Shown here: one piece after another, positions 17,047 to 26,456 of the stretch
Layout of the letters: each line of letters opens with the position of its first letter
Numbering within the stretch: position 1 is the first letter of the stretch
Source of the DNA: Bacteriovoracaceae bacterium
GTDB lineage: Bacteria > Bdellovibrionota > UBA1018
Length of the DNA stretch: 64,000 bases
Assembly: GCA_947447665.1 (NCBI GenBank)
Contig: CANFJX010000006.1
Span: 1-64,000 of the forward strand
Reading direction: 5' to 3'
Position numbers and translations under genes: made by a program
Notes under the pieces: generated by a model
What the model was told of the DNA's origin: nothing
The model's input: only the letters and a program-made list of their open reading frames with translations
Database searches by the model: none

Positions 17047-17805
17047 TCAAGGTGAGGCGGGCACACCGACGGCGCGAATCGCGTCTTCAATCGGAATTTC
17101 TTTCCATTCTCCCGGCAAAAGATTTTCCAATTTGAAGCTTCCGTATTGAACTCTCCTTAGACGAGTTACTTCGTGCCCGAGCACCTTAAGCAGTCGTCTG
17201 ATTTCTCGATTTTTGCCTTCAATTAATGTCATTTCGAGATGAGTTTCGCGTCTGGAACTTTTTTGAATTTTAATTGCCTCGCACTTCAAAAGCTCGCCCA
17301 GATCCATGATTCCACGAGTCGCCTCAATTGCTTTTGCCTCAGACAACTCGCCTCGTACACTGACTAAGTAAACTCTGCAGACTTGATTGACTGGATCCGT
17401 GAGAAAACTCGAGAGTACGGAATCATTCGTCAAAAGGAGAAGGCCGCTCGTTGCTTGATCAAGGCGGCCGACCGCATGGATAAATCCAAAATCTTTCGGA
17501 AGAAGATCGAAAATGGTTTTGCGCCCCTTTTCGTCACTATGAGTGGTGATGTAGCCTTTCGGCTTATGAAACAGGAAAAAACGTCTTTTCGACTCAAGAA
17601 TCGGCTGATGATCCAGACTCACCTGGTCCGCAGGCCAAGAGACCCAAGTATCGGGATTTCTCACTAATCGCTGATTGATTCGGACACGACCGTCACGAAT
17701 CCATTGTTGACTCATCCCTCGGGATGCGATTCCAAGCTTTGAGAACAGTCGATCTAAAGTGACTCGTCCGAGTGAAAATGGGCCAGGTGGTTTGGGTTGA
17801 TTCAA
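17047..17805 (-). CDS. RsuA/RluB/RluE-family pseudouridine synthase
   Basis: 252 aa from TTG 17805, supported by GGAG five bases upstream. An S4 RNA-binding domain (VTLDRLFSKLGIASRG, then IRDGRVRINQRLVRNP) is followed by the catalytic domain. The active-site Asp is in AVGRLDQATSGLLLLTND, and the family motif EGKNREIRRLLKVLGHEV is near the C-terminus. It isomerises a specific uridine of rRNA (16S or 23S); the subclass cannot be told by eye, RluB being most likely by S4 content. A 54-bp imperfect palindrome starts 14 bp upstream of the start codon and would be part of the leader if transcription begins beyond it. Confidence 0.93.
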   Translation of the reverse strand: MNQPKPPGPFSLGRVTLDRLFSKLGIASRGMSQQWIRDGRVRINQRLVRNPDTWVSWPADQVSLDHQPILESKRRFFLFHKPKGYITTHSDEKGRKTIFDLLPKDFGFIHAVGRLDQATSGLLLLTNDSVLSSFLTDPVNQVCRVYLVSVRGELSEAKAIEATRGIMDLGELLKCEAIKIQKSSRRETHLEMTLIEGKNREIRRLLKVLGHEVTRLRRVQYGSFKLENLLPGEWKEIPIEDAIRAVGVPASP

Positions 17806-17819
17806 AATTTCTCCGACTC

Positions 17820-17873
17820 AGGTTGAATGCTATCAAAAAACCGTGTACACGCTTTTTTGACAGCATTCAACCT
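17820..17873. repeat. 54-bp nearly perfect palindrome between divergent genes
   Basis: Left arm AGGTTGAATGCTATCAAAAAA (17820-17840; first 20 bases AGGTTGAATGCTATCAAAAA) pairs with 17853-17873, the only mismatch being 17832 (A) against 17861 (C). The centre CGTGTACACG (17842-17851) is itself a perfect 10-bp palindrome, separated from the arms by a C/C mismatch at 17841/17852. The whole unit is symmetric about 17846/17847. It lies in the divergent gap, 14 bp from one start codon and 45 bp from the other. A TTGACA box is embedded at 17857-17862, but no fitting -10 follows. Confidence 0.95.
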
Positions 17874-17918
17874 GATACCCTGGTCGGTAGCAACGCCAAA
17901 CCGAGGAAGCGAGAATCC

Positions 17919-18236
17919 ATGAGCGTTCATTTCTTTCAAGATGGCACCCCACAAACCGTACCCTGTTATCGGGGGCTCAACATTCTAGGGCACGCACAAC
18001 TTGAGGAGATTGATCTCGGAAGCCGCTGCGGAGGGCATGGGATCTGCGGGGGCGATCGAGTTCAAGTATTGCCAGGATCTGACCCATTGTCGAAACCCAA
18101 CGAGACGGAGAGGCAACACCTCTCCCCGTCCGAGATTGCCGATGGATGGCGCCTGGCCTGCCAAATATGGCCTGAAAAAGACGGAGACGAAATCCGAATC
18201 CGGACAGCCTCAGAGCACCGGGCATCCTCGAAGTGA
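17919..18236 (+). CDS. 2Fe-2S ferredoxin-like protein with Asp at the third ligand position
   Basis: 105 aa from ATG 17919, with GAGGA upstream. The fold order fits a plant-type [2Fe-2S] ferredoxin: N-terminal beta strands, a cluster-binding loop and a later single Cys. The loop reads RCGGHGICGGDRVQV (Cys37-x5-Cys43-x2-Asp46), where relatives such as the N-terminal ferredoxin domain of corrinoid activators have CGGxGxCGxC; the fourth ligand is Cys81 in LACQ. Asp replaces the third Cys (codon GAT). It could carry a cluster with Asp ligation or an altered one. The redox partner is unknown. It ends 10 bp from the convergent 18247 gene. Confidence 0.75.
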   Translation: MSVHFFQDGTPQTVPCYRGLNILGHAQLEEIDLGSRCGGHGICGGDRVQVLPGSDPLSKPNETERQHLSPSEIADGWRLACQIWPEKDGDEIRIRTASEHRASSK

Positions 18237-18246
18237 CGAGGTGCCA

Positions 18247-18762
18247 TCAGCGAAGTTCAATCACTCGCTGTTCTGGCCCACCCGTAAGGGACGAAGCAGG
18301 CTCTAGCTCATAAGTGTAACTTTTCATGGCGCAGGCAGCGTGATCGCCTTTTTTACAAATATAAAGACTCCCCTGTAAGAGGTATCGACTTCCTGCCTTC
18401 AACCCGCCCAAGGGAAACTCCAATTGCTTGAGAGATTCCTGAGGGAACTCGTAGCTTTGAGCATAGACTGCTTGGCCGGGAGACTTTTCGAATAGAGCCA
18501 ACCAGGAAGGAGCCTTAGAATTAAGTTCCCAATCGGCGCCGAACTCATATCGAACCTGAATGGGCTGGCTGAAGTCCAAAGGGAGATGCACACGAGGAGC
18601 CATCGAGGGTAATGTTTCCAGGGGAAACCGTTTGAAACTTGCTTCTACTTTTTGTTTCTGCTCGGGCAGGGTCGGCGCCAGCGCCCTCCTACCAACGGTG
18701 TAAACAACACCACTCGCCAAAACACCCAAAGTAAAGAAGAGAGCCGGTTCAGGGATCCGCAT
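18247..18762 (-). CDS. Hypothetical single-span periplasmic protein, last gene of the Glt-like cluster
   Basis: 171 aa. An N-terminal hydrophobic segment (ALFFTLGVLASGVVYTVG) serves as anchor or uncleaved signal, followed by a periplasmic domain of about 140 residues rich in beta strands (IQVRYEFGADWEL, SWLALFEKSP, YLLQGSLYICKKGDHAACAM). It contains two cysteines close together that could form a disulfide. No family recognised. It begins 17 bp after the stop of the FHA/AgmX-type gene and is probably co-transcribed with it. Confidence 0.7.
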   Translation of the reverse strand: MRIPEPALFFTLGVLASGVVYTVGRRALAPTLPEQKQKVEASFKRFPLETLPSMAPRVHLPLDFSQPIQVRYEFGADWELNSKAPSWLALFEKSPGQAVYAQSYEFPQESLKQLEFPLGGLKAGSRYLLQGSLYICKKGDHAACAMKSYTYELEPASSLTGGPEQRVIELR

Positions 18763-18779
18763 CAGAAAACTCCTTTTGA

Positions 18780-20876
18780 TTAGTGGATCGCTGCAAAGTT
18801 GAACGTTTTAGACACCTCAACCGTTCCCCCACCATTAGGGGCAGGGAACTGAATTCTCTTGATAACTTTAAGAATACAATTCTCAGCGTTGTGGTTGTTT
18901 AAGCCTGAGGACTCGACGCCTCCTTCGGTCACGTGACCGCTAGCTCCGATCACAAACTTCACTCCTACTCGGCCTGAGAGATTAGGATTCTCAGCGTTAA
19001 TCTCTCGCTCATAACAAAGCCGAAACTCATCTTTATGTGCCATCAGGGCGCGATTGACTGCCTCTGCGTCGATCTGTCCCATGACAACAGCCTCCTCAGG
19101 ACCGTCGCTTCGAATCTCTACCCGAGAGTGAGACCCCACAATCCCTGAGCTATTTCCAGCGGCTCCGAGTCCGGTTCCAATCCGACCCATTCCTCGGCCC
19201 TTTTGACCAAGACCCCCCAGGGTCGTGTCAGCCGTACCGCCTCCTCCTTGGCCATTGCCTGAGAGGGCTAATCCTCCGCTCCCTCGGGAGCTAAAGTTGC
19301 CAAAGCCTTTTGACTTGCTTCCCCCTTCTCCCAGTTGAGCGGTGCTACTGCCTAAAATATTCTGAATTCGACCCCCTGCTCCTTTAAGAAGATCCACATT
19401 GCCATCCTCGTTGACTTCACTCACAGCTTTCACGCCATGATCACCACCACGAGGTGAGGGTCTCGATATCTCCGTCGATTTCACGTTATTTCTTCTCTGG
19501 TTGCGCTCACCACGTGTGCCTTCGGTGCCCTTCGCTCGCGCTCCCATACCTTCCTTGGCCTCGGCTTTCGGGGCAGGACGGCTTTGCTTTGCAGCCTTGG
19601 CTTGTGGCGGAGTGGGCGGTGCAGGTTTTACTGGGACAGGTTTTTTATCTAAATTGAGCTTCGTCTTTTCCTTTTTCTCTGGAGGCTTGGGCTTAACGGG
19701 CTCCACCTTCGCGACCGGCTGCGGAACAACTGGTTCGGGTGCTTTCGGCTTTGGCTTTTCAACTACCGGCTGCTTCATAAATTTTTCAGGTTGATAGAGA
19801 ATCGTTGCGATCCGCTCTGGGACCTGTTCGACCTCGACCATTTGAGGGAGCTGCACCTTGGATAGGGTGAACAAAAAGGCTGCAGTCATCAGCATCGACA
19901 AGGAAAAGATCTTAGTAAAGTAAGGATCTCGCTCGAAGATCCGACGGCGCTTGAGTTGAGGTGGAGCAGCCGTGTAGCTGAAGTAGAAATCAATCTCGCC
20001 AATCGTGATTTTAGCAAAGTCTTGATTCCCGAGTGGCACTTCATACCCATGGGTACCGCGAACCGCGTGAGCGCGCACTTGATCCAGATTACTCAGCTCA
20101 CCATTTTGCTGAATCACGCCCTTCATCTGCGAGTCGAGATTAAGAAAGAACCCGTCGCCCCGATTCTTCACAACCATCGGAAACTGAGCGGAGGATAAGA
20201 GTGGCGGGATCGCAAAATCATTATTGCGAGTATTTCCAATGGTCACTCGCTTCTCGCCCACAAAGTGCTCTACATCCAAGATCGAGCCATGCCACGACAT
20301 GACCACTTCAAGGGCTCGTTTAGAAGTCGGCCGAAAATCAAAGATCTCTTCAATCCCTCGCTCGTCTTGCAGTAAGAGCGGCTGAAGATCCTCTGTGGGG
20401 TCGAGAAAAAGGAGCCGACCTTCGGTCTCACGCGTAACATCTCGATCGCGCATCCGTGCAGCATCGGAACTTAATTCCTCAAGCGAATATTTAAGATGAT
20501 AGCGTCCGATCGTGATTTTCTCTTGAGAATTGAGCGTCTGCGTAATGACCTTCTTGCCATTGACAAACACTCCAGACAAACTGGCTAAGTCAAAAATAAC
20601 CCCGACAGCCGATGACGACTTTCCTTCGCCCGTCTGATTTTTTTTAACCTCTAAAACCGCATGAATCGGAGAAATCCCATCCCCTGTCAATCTCACATCG
20701 GCTGAAACGACGGAGCCAATGACGATTCGTTCTTTATCAAACTTATAAACTCGTTCTGGCTCTTGCGGCGATTGAGAGAGCATCCGAAGCACCAGAATAG
20801 TCTTTGATTCCGTTCTAGCGGGACTGACTCCAGGATTCTTTTTTTCTGGTCGATTCTCGGTCGATTTCTGATTCAT
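18780..20876 (-). CDS. FHA-domain, inner-membrane, AgmX/PglI C-terminal-domain protein (GltG/GltJ-like)
   Basis: 698 aa. The cytoplasmic N-terminus has an FHA domain (about 40-135) with SPIHAVLE and SGVFVNGKKV loops for phospho-Thr binding. A second FHA-like or related segment lies at about 205-300 (VGEKRVTIGNTRNNDFAIPP). A membrane span follows at about 325-343 (IFSLSMLMTAAFLFTLSKV), then a long Pro/Lys-rich and Gly-rich periplasmic stalk. The end is an AgmX/PglI-type domain (FRLCYEREINAENPNLSGRV, then GASGHVTEGGVESSGL and IQFPAPNGGGTVEVSKTF). This layout is known for GltG/GltJ-type TonB-like components of the Myxococcus gliding machine, which span the periplasm. Confidence 0.88.
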   Translation of the reverse strand: MNQKSTENRPEKKNPGVSPARTESKTILVLRMLSQSPQEPERVYKFDKERIVIGSVVSADVRLTGDGISPIHAVLEVKKNQTGEGKSSSAVGVIFDLASLSGVFVNGKKVITQTLNSQEKITIGRYHLKYSLEELSSDAARMRDRDVTRETEGRLLFLDPTEDLQPLLLQDERGIEEIFDFRPTSKRALEVVMSWHGSILDVEHFVGEKRVTIGNTRNNDFAIPPLLSSAQFPMVVKNRGDGFFLNLDSQMKGVIQQNGELSNLDQVRAHAVRGTHGYEVPLGNQDFAKITIGEIDFYFSYTAAPPQLKRRRIFERDPYFTKIFSLSMLMTAAFLFTLSKVQLPQMVEVEQVPERIATILYQPEKFMKQPVVEKPKPKAPEPVVPQPVAKVEPVKPKPPEKKEKTKLNLDKKPVPVKPAPPTPPQAKAAKQSRPAPKAEAKEGMGARAKGTEGTRGERNQRRNNVKSTEISRPSPRGGDHGVKAVSEVNEDGNVDLLKGAGGRIQNILGSSTAQLGEGGSKSKGFGNFSSRGSGGLALSGNGQGGGGTADTTLGGLGQKGRGMGRIGTGLGAAGNSSGIVGSHSRVEIRSDGPEEAVVMGQIDAEAVNRALMAHKDEFRLCYEREINAENPNLSGRVGVKFVIGASGHVTEGGVESSGLNNHNAENCILKVIKRIQFPAPNGGGTVEVSKTFNFAAIH

Positions 20877-20906
20877 AGGAATACCCTCAATCTCTCACGA
20901 TCGCAG

Positions 20907-21233
20907 CTATTTGCTAAACATGACGTCTCTTAACATCTGCCGATGAAAGTTCTTTCTCCGCTTAACGAGCGAATCCATTTTATCCTCGGGTTTTACCTGA
21001 AAATAAAAATCGCCCGGATTTTTCAACTCACCTTGAATTTGCATTGCATCGAGATCAAGCTCTGTTTTCTTAGGGTAAATCACCCTTGGCTTTTTTTCAG
21101 GAGCATCGCTCGTCTCAGTCTGTGGTGGGCGGACAGTCGTTTCGTCAGCCTGAGCTTTGAGCTCGAGGCCCACGATCAACCATCCGAGGGTCATTAGACC
21201 ACTCGCCCAAGCCCGTAATCCTATTTTCGCCAT
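20907..21233 (-). CDS. Small secreted protein of the Glt-like cluster
   Basis: 108 aa. Signal peptide with a hydrophobic core (LMTLGWLIVGLELKAQA), a short polar linker, and a conserved-looking C-terminal half (TELDLDAMQIQGELKNPGDF, then RRKNFHRQMLRDV). From memory, small proteins with a similar D-x-D/E-GEL-x-x-P...R-x-x-F pattern sit beside FHA/TonB-like genes in myxobacteria, but I could not search this. It overlaps the big TPR gene upstream by 13 bp and lies 30 bp before the FHA gene, so it is surely part of the operon. It is likely a periplasmic partner. Confidence 0.7.
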   Translation of the reverse strand: MAKIGLRAWASGLMTLGWLIVGLELKAQADETTVRPPQTETSDAPEKKPRVIYPKKTELDLDAMQIQGELKNPGDFYFQVKPEDKMDSLVKRRKNFHRQMLRDVMFSK

Positions 21234-24200
21234 GATTCACACCTCTTCATGAGATAGGAAACCGAGTTTTTTTCGAATCCTTCTAGAGATCTCTCTTCAA
21301 TTCCTCTCAGAATCTCCAGGCACGACTCTATGCCCGAAGCCCCCTTCAAAGACTCTCGACCTGCTCGGTGATAGCTCTCTAAGAATGAACGATCTGCACT
21401 TCCCTCAGCTTTTTGAAAGAGAGCGTCCGCGGCTTCAGTTTTACCCAGTCCTTGAAGAGAGACGGCCAGACCAAGATCCGTATTCCCGCCTGGATGGCGC
21501 ACCCGGACTTGATCCCAGAGCGTCTTAGCTTTGGCAAAAAGCCTGTAGTAATTCATCAACCCAGCTAAATTGGTCTTGGCAGCCACGAAAAAGTCATCCA
21601 CTCGGAGCGCTTCTTCAAGGTCTTGAGCGGCCTCACTCGCGGTAATCCAATCCTCTTCACCATCACTCTTGAGGACAACTACTGCAATATTATTGAGAGC
21701 CGCTGCGTTTTTGGCTTTGAGCGCCAACGAACGTTGGTAAGCGATTTTGGCCAAAAGCGGTTTCCCCTCGCCCCAGAGTAGATTTCCATAATCTGTCCAA
21801 AGGCCGGAATCCTTAGCATCTTTCAAGAGTCCGTCCCGAACTCGCCCCAACGCAACCGGAGCCGTCTCAGCTCCACCATCTGCAGATAAGCCGGAGAGAT
21901 AAAAGCCCCCTCGAGCCCCTTGGGCTCGACTCGGCACGCCGGATTTGAAATCAGCCAAACGATCTGCGATTTCGGGAAGTACTGGACTGAGCAAAATGAA
22001 TGTAGAAGCTTTGGAATAAGCATCACTCCAGGTCGTTCGAGCCTTTTCCCTGAGAGGCTGAGAAACGGAGAGAAGCTGCTTCTTGAACCGCTCCAACGCT
22101 GCACCTTGAAGGGTGGCGGGAGCCTCGATGGCATCTACCTCCTCTGCAAAATGAGTGGCCCACAAAGCGAGTCGATGCAAGGCAGCGATTCCCCAAGGTC
22201 CGCCAGCCTCCACAGCTCCTTGATAGGCTTTACTGAGGGGTTCAAGGAAGTTGAGTCGCTGATTGAGGCCCTTTTTCAACTGAGCCTCTGGAAATGTCAT
22301 GGGCTCAAAGGAGGCTTCTCGCTCCATCAAATCGGCAAGCTGGTAACGGGCATACCCAACAAAGGGCGATACCGGGCCTGACGATTTTTTCTTAGCCCCC
22401 TTTCCCTTTCGAGGCGAGCTGAGGGAGGCGAGCTGTTTAAAGAGCTCCTTTGCTTTGGTAGCATCCTGGTCCTTAAGATAGAGGTCGGCAAGGCGAGCCT
22501 GGCATTCAGCAGCGACAAACTGACCGCTCCCTGCGCAATCCCGGTAGGAACGACTGGCTTCGCCGTCAGCACCGGTTTTTTCTTGTGAACGAGCGAGTAA
22601 CAATTCTACCTCTGCTCTTCGTGCTGACTTTTGGTAGCGGCTCAAATAATCAGTCCAAAACGACTGGGCCTGCGTATCATTCCCAATCGCCTGACTCAAG
22701 CGAGCCGCAGTTTCAAGCGACTCGGGCTCGTGAAAGGCTGTTCCCAGTTGGTGAAAAATCGAAATCGAACCATCAAAATCCCCAGTAATGAGGGCATGCG
22801 TGGCCACATTTCGCAAAGGTTCGAGTGCCTTGGGACTACCAGGAAACCGATGGGCCCAGGTCTCCATAACTCGGGAAAGAGCCTCTTTGGATCCTGACGT
22901 TTTCAAATAAGAACTGATTGCATTGGTCAGAGCCTTTTCAGCAATCTCTCGATCCTGAGTTCCTGCGGCGAAGTTTTCATATCCCTGCCCAGCCCCCAGG
23001 TAGTCTTGGCTTTTTTCTTGCTGAGAAATGCGGTCTACTTTGGATTTGATCTCGTATTGATCCAAAGCGGCCTGAATCTGACCCTTGTTAAATTGATGAT
23101 CGGCCTTAAGCAGGGCTGGCTGATTTTGAATGGATCCATAGACGGCAGAGAGTTGGCCAGGCAACGTCTCCTCATGAGGATGATCTAAATAAATTTGAAT
23201 CCACAATTGAGCAGCAACTACTGCCTCCTTAGAGTTCGGGGCCTTTTGAATGATCTCCTGAATGCGTGTGATGGCCTCAGGCCGGGAGGATTTATATCCA
23301 GCCAAAACCTTGGTCACACGAAGGGCGGTCTCGCGCCCATCGGGAGTTTCGCCCTGGGTAGCACGCAACTGATCTGACGCAGTGATAAATTCTTTTTCTA
23401 AGGGAGAAGGCTCATCTGCGCCGACCCTAGGCGGAGCATGCTTCAGCAGATCAGCTAAGCCACCGGTCCAGAGAGCCGCAGCCTGAGTTGCGTACTTGGG
23501 ATCCTTAGCAGCAATCACCTTGCGATACATTTCAACCGCTTCGTGATCTTCTCCCAGATCATGGCAGGCTTCGGCGAGATACATCTCGATTTCAGTGGTC
23601 TCGTGGTGAGGGTCATTCTTCTTCAGAAAGTACTCGAGATAGTCCTGATAAAATTGTTTGGCAACTTCTAGATCATGACGATTCTTTTTCTTTCGAAACT
23701 CTTGATGGTGATCGACTGCAATTTTTCTAAAAGCCACCTTGAGATTTTGAAGCGCTGTCTGGGCTTCTGGTCCTTTTGCCTCAAAACTTGGAAAATTTTT
23801 CAGTCTCCGCACGACTGCATCAAAACGATTTCTCTTCATGTCAATTTCAACGAGCTTGAGAAACGACTTGAGAGCAGAATCACTCTCAGGACTATTCTTA
23901 ATCAGAGTCTCGTAAACTGCTTCTGCCTTGTCATGCTCTAAATTGCGTTCGTATTCTTGACCTAATTTTTCCAAAAGTTTTGGGTAGAGCTTTTTATCGC
24001 CTGATTCGGCTTCAAAATATTGAACCGCCTCCTCCACTCGCCCTCTTTCGGTGTAAAGGGTCGCTAAATCTCGAAGTGCCTCTTCCTTGAGTGGCTCAAG
24101 TTGCTTCAGATCTGCATTACAACGAGTAACGACTTCCTTCATCTTTTCGACCGCTAAATCAAACTGCCGCTCCCGGTAATGACACCAGGCGATTTTATGA

Positions 24201-24883
24201 AGGATACCTGGAACCTGCTCAGGCCGAACCATCGCCATCGCTTTTTCAAGATGCTCCATAGCCGGGCGATAATGAGCAGAGCGATATTCGTATTCGCCTA
24301 CTTCTTTGTATGCAATTCCAACAAAGGGACTTTGGGGATACTCCTGAATCAGCTTGAGATAGTAATGGGCGCCTTCTTCTGTCTCGCTCAACTCATTGTG
24401 GTAGAAGCCCAGAAAGTAATAAATACGGTCCATCTTTTCATATTTAATTCCGTAATTAATTATCTCCTGACAAGCTTCAACTCCACGGTGCAAAAATGGT
24501 TTCGAATGATCTCGATTAATCAATGGGTCATCAATCCCCTTGGACAAACGAGCTTCATGCACGCGCCCTTCGAGAAGAAATGTCGAGTGGTAGGCTTCTA
24601 AATAAATTTCAGCCAATCTAAAATAGAGGTCGGCTTGCCGGTTTTTCGGCAGGCGCCTACCGAGGGCAACTCGAAGTTGCTGAATTTCTTCGTCGCGAAG
24701 CACTCGAATCTTAGAGTCGTTTCCTCGCTCAGCTTGAACAATCTCTCTCTGCTCATAGCCGGCTGCAGCCCATAATGGATGAAGACAAAAAAGAGAAACA
24801 AGAATACCCGCCACGATCCCACTACGGATAGACGCGACGGACCTTAGATCAGCTCTTGCATTCGGATTCCAAGCCAAAAACAT
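21221..24883 (-). CDS. Giant periplasmic TPR protein (Glt/AgmU-type candidate)
   Basis: 1220 aa from ATG 24883. The frame is open to 25000, but that would overlap the upstream gene by 152 bp; ATG 24883 overlaps by 35 bp and gives a basic n-region plus signal core (SGIVAGILVSLFCLHPLWAA). The rest is almost all tetratricopeptide-type helical repeats, for example RIYYFLGFYHNELSETEEGA, YRPAMEHLEKAMAMV and FDLAVEKMKEVVTRC, with a final TPR block near 1080-1180 (NNIAVVVL). It probably acts as a periplasmic scaffold. In Myxococcus, GltD/AgmU and GltE/AglT are such TPR proteins of the gliding complex. Confidence 0.85.
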   Translation of the reverse strand: MFLAWNPNARADLRSVASIRSGIVAGILVSLFCLHPLWAAAGYEQREIVQAERGNDSKIRVLRDEEIQQLRVALGRRLPKNRQADLYFRLAEIYLEAYHSTFLLEGRVHEARLSKGIDDPLINRDHSKPFLHRGVEACQEIINYGIKYEKMDRIYYFLGFYHNELSETEEGAHYYLKLIQEYPQSPFVGIAYKEVGEYEYRSAHYRPAMEHLEKAMAMVRPEQVPGILHKIAWCHYRERQFDLAVEKMKEVVTRCNADLKQLEPLKEEALRDLATLYTERGRVEEAVQYFEAESGDKKLYPKLLEKLGQEYERNLEHDKAEAVYETLIKNSPESDSALKSFLKLVEIDMKRNRFDAVVRRLKNFPSFEAKGPEAQTALQNLKVAFRKIAVDHHQEFRKKKNRHDLEVAKQFYQDYLEYFLKKNDPHHETTEIEMYLAEACHDLGEDHEAVEMYRKVIAAKDPKYATQAAALWTGGLADLLKHAPPRVGADEPSPLEKEFITASDQLRATQGETPDGRETALRVTKVLAGYKSSRPEAITRIQEIIQKAPNSKEAVVAAQLWIQIYLDHPHEETLPGQLSAVYGSIQNQPALLKADHQFNKGQIQAALDQYEIKSKVDRISQQEKSQDYLGAGQGYENFAAGTQDREIAEKALTNAISSYLKTSGSKEALSRVMETWAHRFPGSPKALEPLRNVATHALITGDFDGSISIFHQLGTAFHEPESLETAARLSQAIGNDTQAQSFWTDYLSRYQKSARRAEVELLLARSQEKTGADGEASRSYRDCAGSGQFVAAECQARLADLYLKDQDATKAKELFKQLASLSSPRKGKGAKKKSSGPVSPFVGYARYQLADLMEREASFEPMTFPEAQLKKGLNQRLNFLEPLSKAYQGAVEAGGPWGIAALHRLALWATHFAEEVDAIEAPATLQGAALERFKKQLLSVSQPLREKARTTWSDAYSKASTFILLSPVLPEIADRLADFKSGVPSRAQGARGGFYLSGLSADGGAETAPVALGRVRDGLLKDAKDSGLWTDYGNLLWGEGKPLLAKIAYQRSLALKAKNAAALNNIAVVVLKSDGEEDWITASEAAQDLEEALRVDDFFVAAKTNLAGLMNYYRLFAKAKTLWDQVRVRHPGGNTDLGLAVSLQGLGKTEAADALFQKAEGSADRSFLESYHRAGRESLKGASGIESCLEILRGIEERSLEGFEKNSVSYLMKRCESWRK

Positions 24884-26456
24884 AGTCCCCCAGTTCATCA
24901 AACCAGAATTCGCCGATAAACGACCACTGATACTGATCATCTCGACGAGAGGGCTTCGCGTTTCCTCGAGCTCTCTCCTTTTCCTGCTTTGGATGCTCAA
25001 TACCCATCAACTTGTCCTTGGCATCCTTCAACATTTCCAACTTAATGAATGAAATTTTTTCAAAATCCTCAATGAGCTGAGCATGGTAGTCCATCAGACT
25101 ATTCTTTACGAACGCTCCCCCCAGGAGTTGAATCGTACGAGTTCTCCAATGAAGCACCTCATCGAGAAATCCCGGAAATCCGTGACCTAACTGATGAGAC
25201 ACCCCCGATTGAGCACGGTCAAGCTTCAAAAATATTGCGCGCTCTTTTTTTAGCTGAGCTTCATTAAAGACTAGACCTTGAAAATATGCACCTCTCACAA
25301 ACCGATTCACTACGTGATCAAATCCGGTGTTTTTATAGAGTGATGCCTTTAAAACTTTCTTGCCTAGCTGATAGAACTCCGGAAGATTTTCAGAATGTCT
25401 TTCGACATAATCCTTCATCTCCTCACCGATCGGCGTGTATTTGGCCTCAAATTCCTGCAGCACTTGATTGGCGTCCTGATACAGACAAAGGGCAAGGTAG
25501 GTTTGAGCGCGAAGCACATCTACTTCACTATTGAACACGAAACTGAGCGTGGGACTCTTATATGAAACCAGCCGCCCTAGCGAGCGATTGTACTGTTGTC
25601 GACCAAAGGAATTCCAAGCCTGCTCGAATAAAATATCGGGCCAAACAAAACTGGCCTTACTAATCCGATCATAGGCCCGCTCTGCCTCGTCGAACTTCTC
25701 CATTTCATAGAGAGTTCGGGCTTCTCCCGCCTGACAGCGCGCCTTAAGATCTTCGACTTCCCGACCTACATTTTCGAGATGCAGCAAGCTTTGAGTTCTG
25801 TGATTCATGATCCGAGAGGCGTCCGACACACAGCCCCTAAAATCTCGAATCGCCTCGAAGTGTTGCCCCAAAATCGCGTGAGCACTCCCGCTGAGCTGCA
25901 AGGAATAAGGCCAAAGAGGACTACTCGAATTAACCCCCCTCAGATAACTCAGCGCCTTTGCAGTATCGCCAACCAGGAGAGCTTCCTTGGCCATTGAATA
26001 AAAATAGGCCCCTCGATTGATCTCGCTATACTCAGACTCTGTCGTGTGACGCACTAAATATTTACGGATCAAATCCGCGCCCACGACCATTAGTAAATCC
26101 TCAGATTGAGTGAGGACCGAACGAATCGCAGGTCGATTTCCCTCCTGAAGGGTTCGAATAAAAAAGTAGGAAGCGAGATTCGGTAGTCCCGCATGCATAA
26201 GTCCAAGAGTCACCCAAGCGTAAGCATCCGGCTTGAGCGACGGATCCTCTTGAATAGCCGCAAACGCGTAGCGAGCGGACTTGAAAAACTCATCTTTCTT
26301 ATAAAATTCTGACGCTTCTCTCAGAAGCTGTCGCCCCTGAACTTGGGAGTCCGCATGGGCACTAGGAGCAAATAAAGCCACCCACCCCAGAATAAAAAAC
26401 CCTAGAGGTGAGGAAACTCTCGTTTTTCGTGCGAGGCACTGAATTAAATTCTCCAA
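24849..26456 (-). CDS. Periplasmic TPR protein (GltE/AglT-like candidate)
   Basis: 535 aa. Signal peptide (SPLGFFILGWVALFAPSAHA) then TPR-like repeats at about 40-300 (GRQLLREASEFYKKDEFFKS, AYFYSMAKEALLVGDTAKAL, TLYEMEKFDEAERAYDRI). A helical C-terminal half follows with less clear repeats (NEAQLKKERAIFLKLDRAQS). It overlaps the barrel gene upstream by 13 bp and the giant TPR gene downstream by 35 bp. The order barrel - TPR - TPR - small - FHA/AgmX parallels gliding-machinery clusters. Assignment to GltE rather than another TPR component is inference. Confidence 0.82.
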   Translation of the reverse strand: MENLIQCLARKTRVSSPLGFFILGWVALFAPSAHADSQVQGRQLLREASEFYKKDEFFKSARYAFAAIQEDPSLKPDAYAWVTLGLMHAGLPNLASYFFIRTLQEGNRPAIRSVLTQSEDLLMVVGADLIRKYLVRHTTESEYSEINRGAYFYSMAKEALLVGDTAKALSYLRGVNSSSPLWPYSLQLSGSAHAILGQHFEAIRDFRGCVSDASRIMNHRTQSLLHLENVGREVEDLKARCQAGEARTLYEMEKFDEAERAYDRISKASFVWPDILFEQAWNSFGRQQYNRSLGRLVSYKSPTLSFVFNSEVDVLRAQTYLALCLYQDANQVLQEFEAKYTPIGEEMKDYVERHSENLPEFYQLGKKVLKASLYKNTGFDHVVNRFVRGAYFQGLVFNEAQLKKERAIFLKLDRAQSGVSHQLGHGFPGFLDEVLHWRTRTIQLLGGAFVKNSLMDYHAQLIEDFEKISFIKLEMLKDAKDKLMGIEHPKQEKERARGNAKPSRRDDQYQWSFIGEFWFDELGDYVFGLESECKS

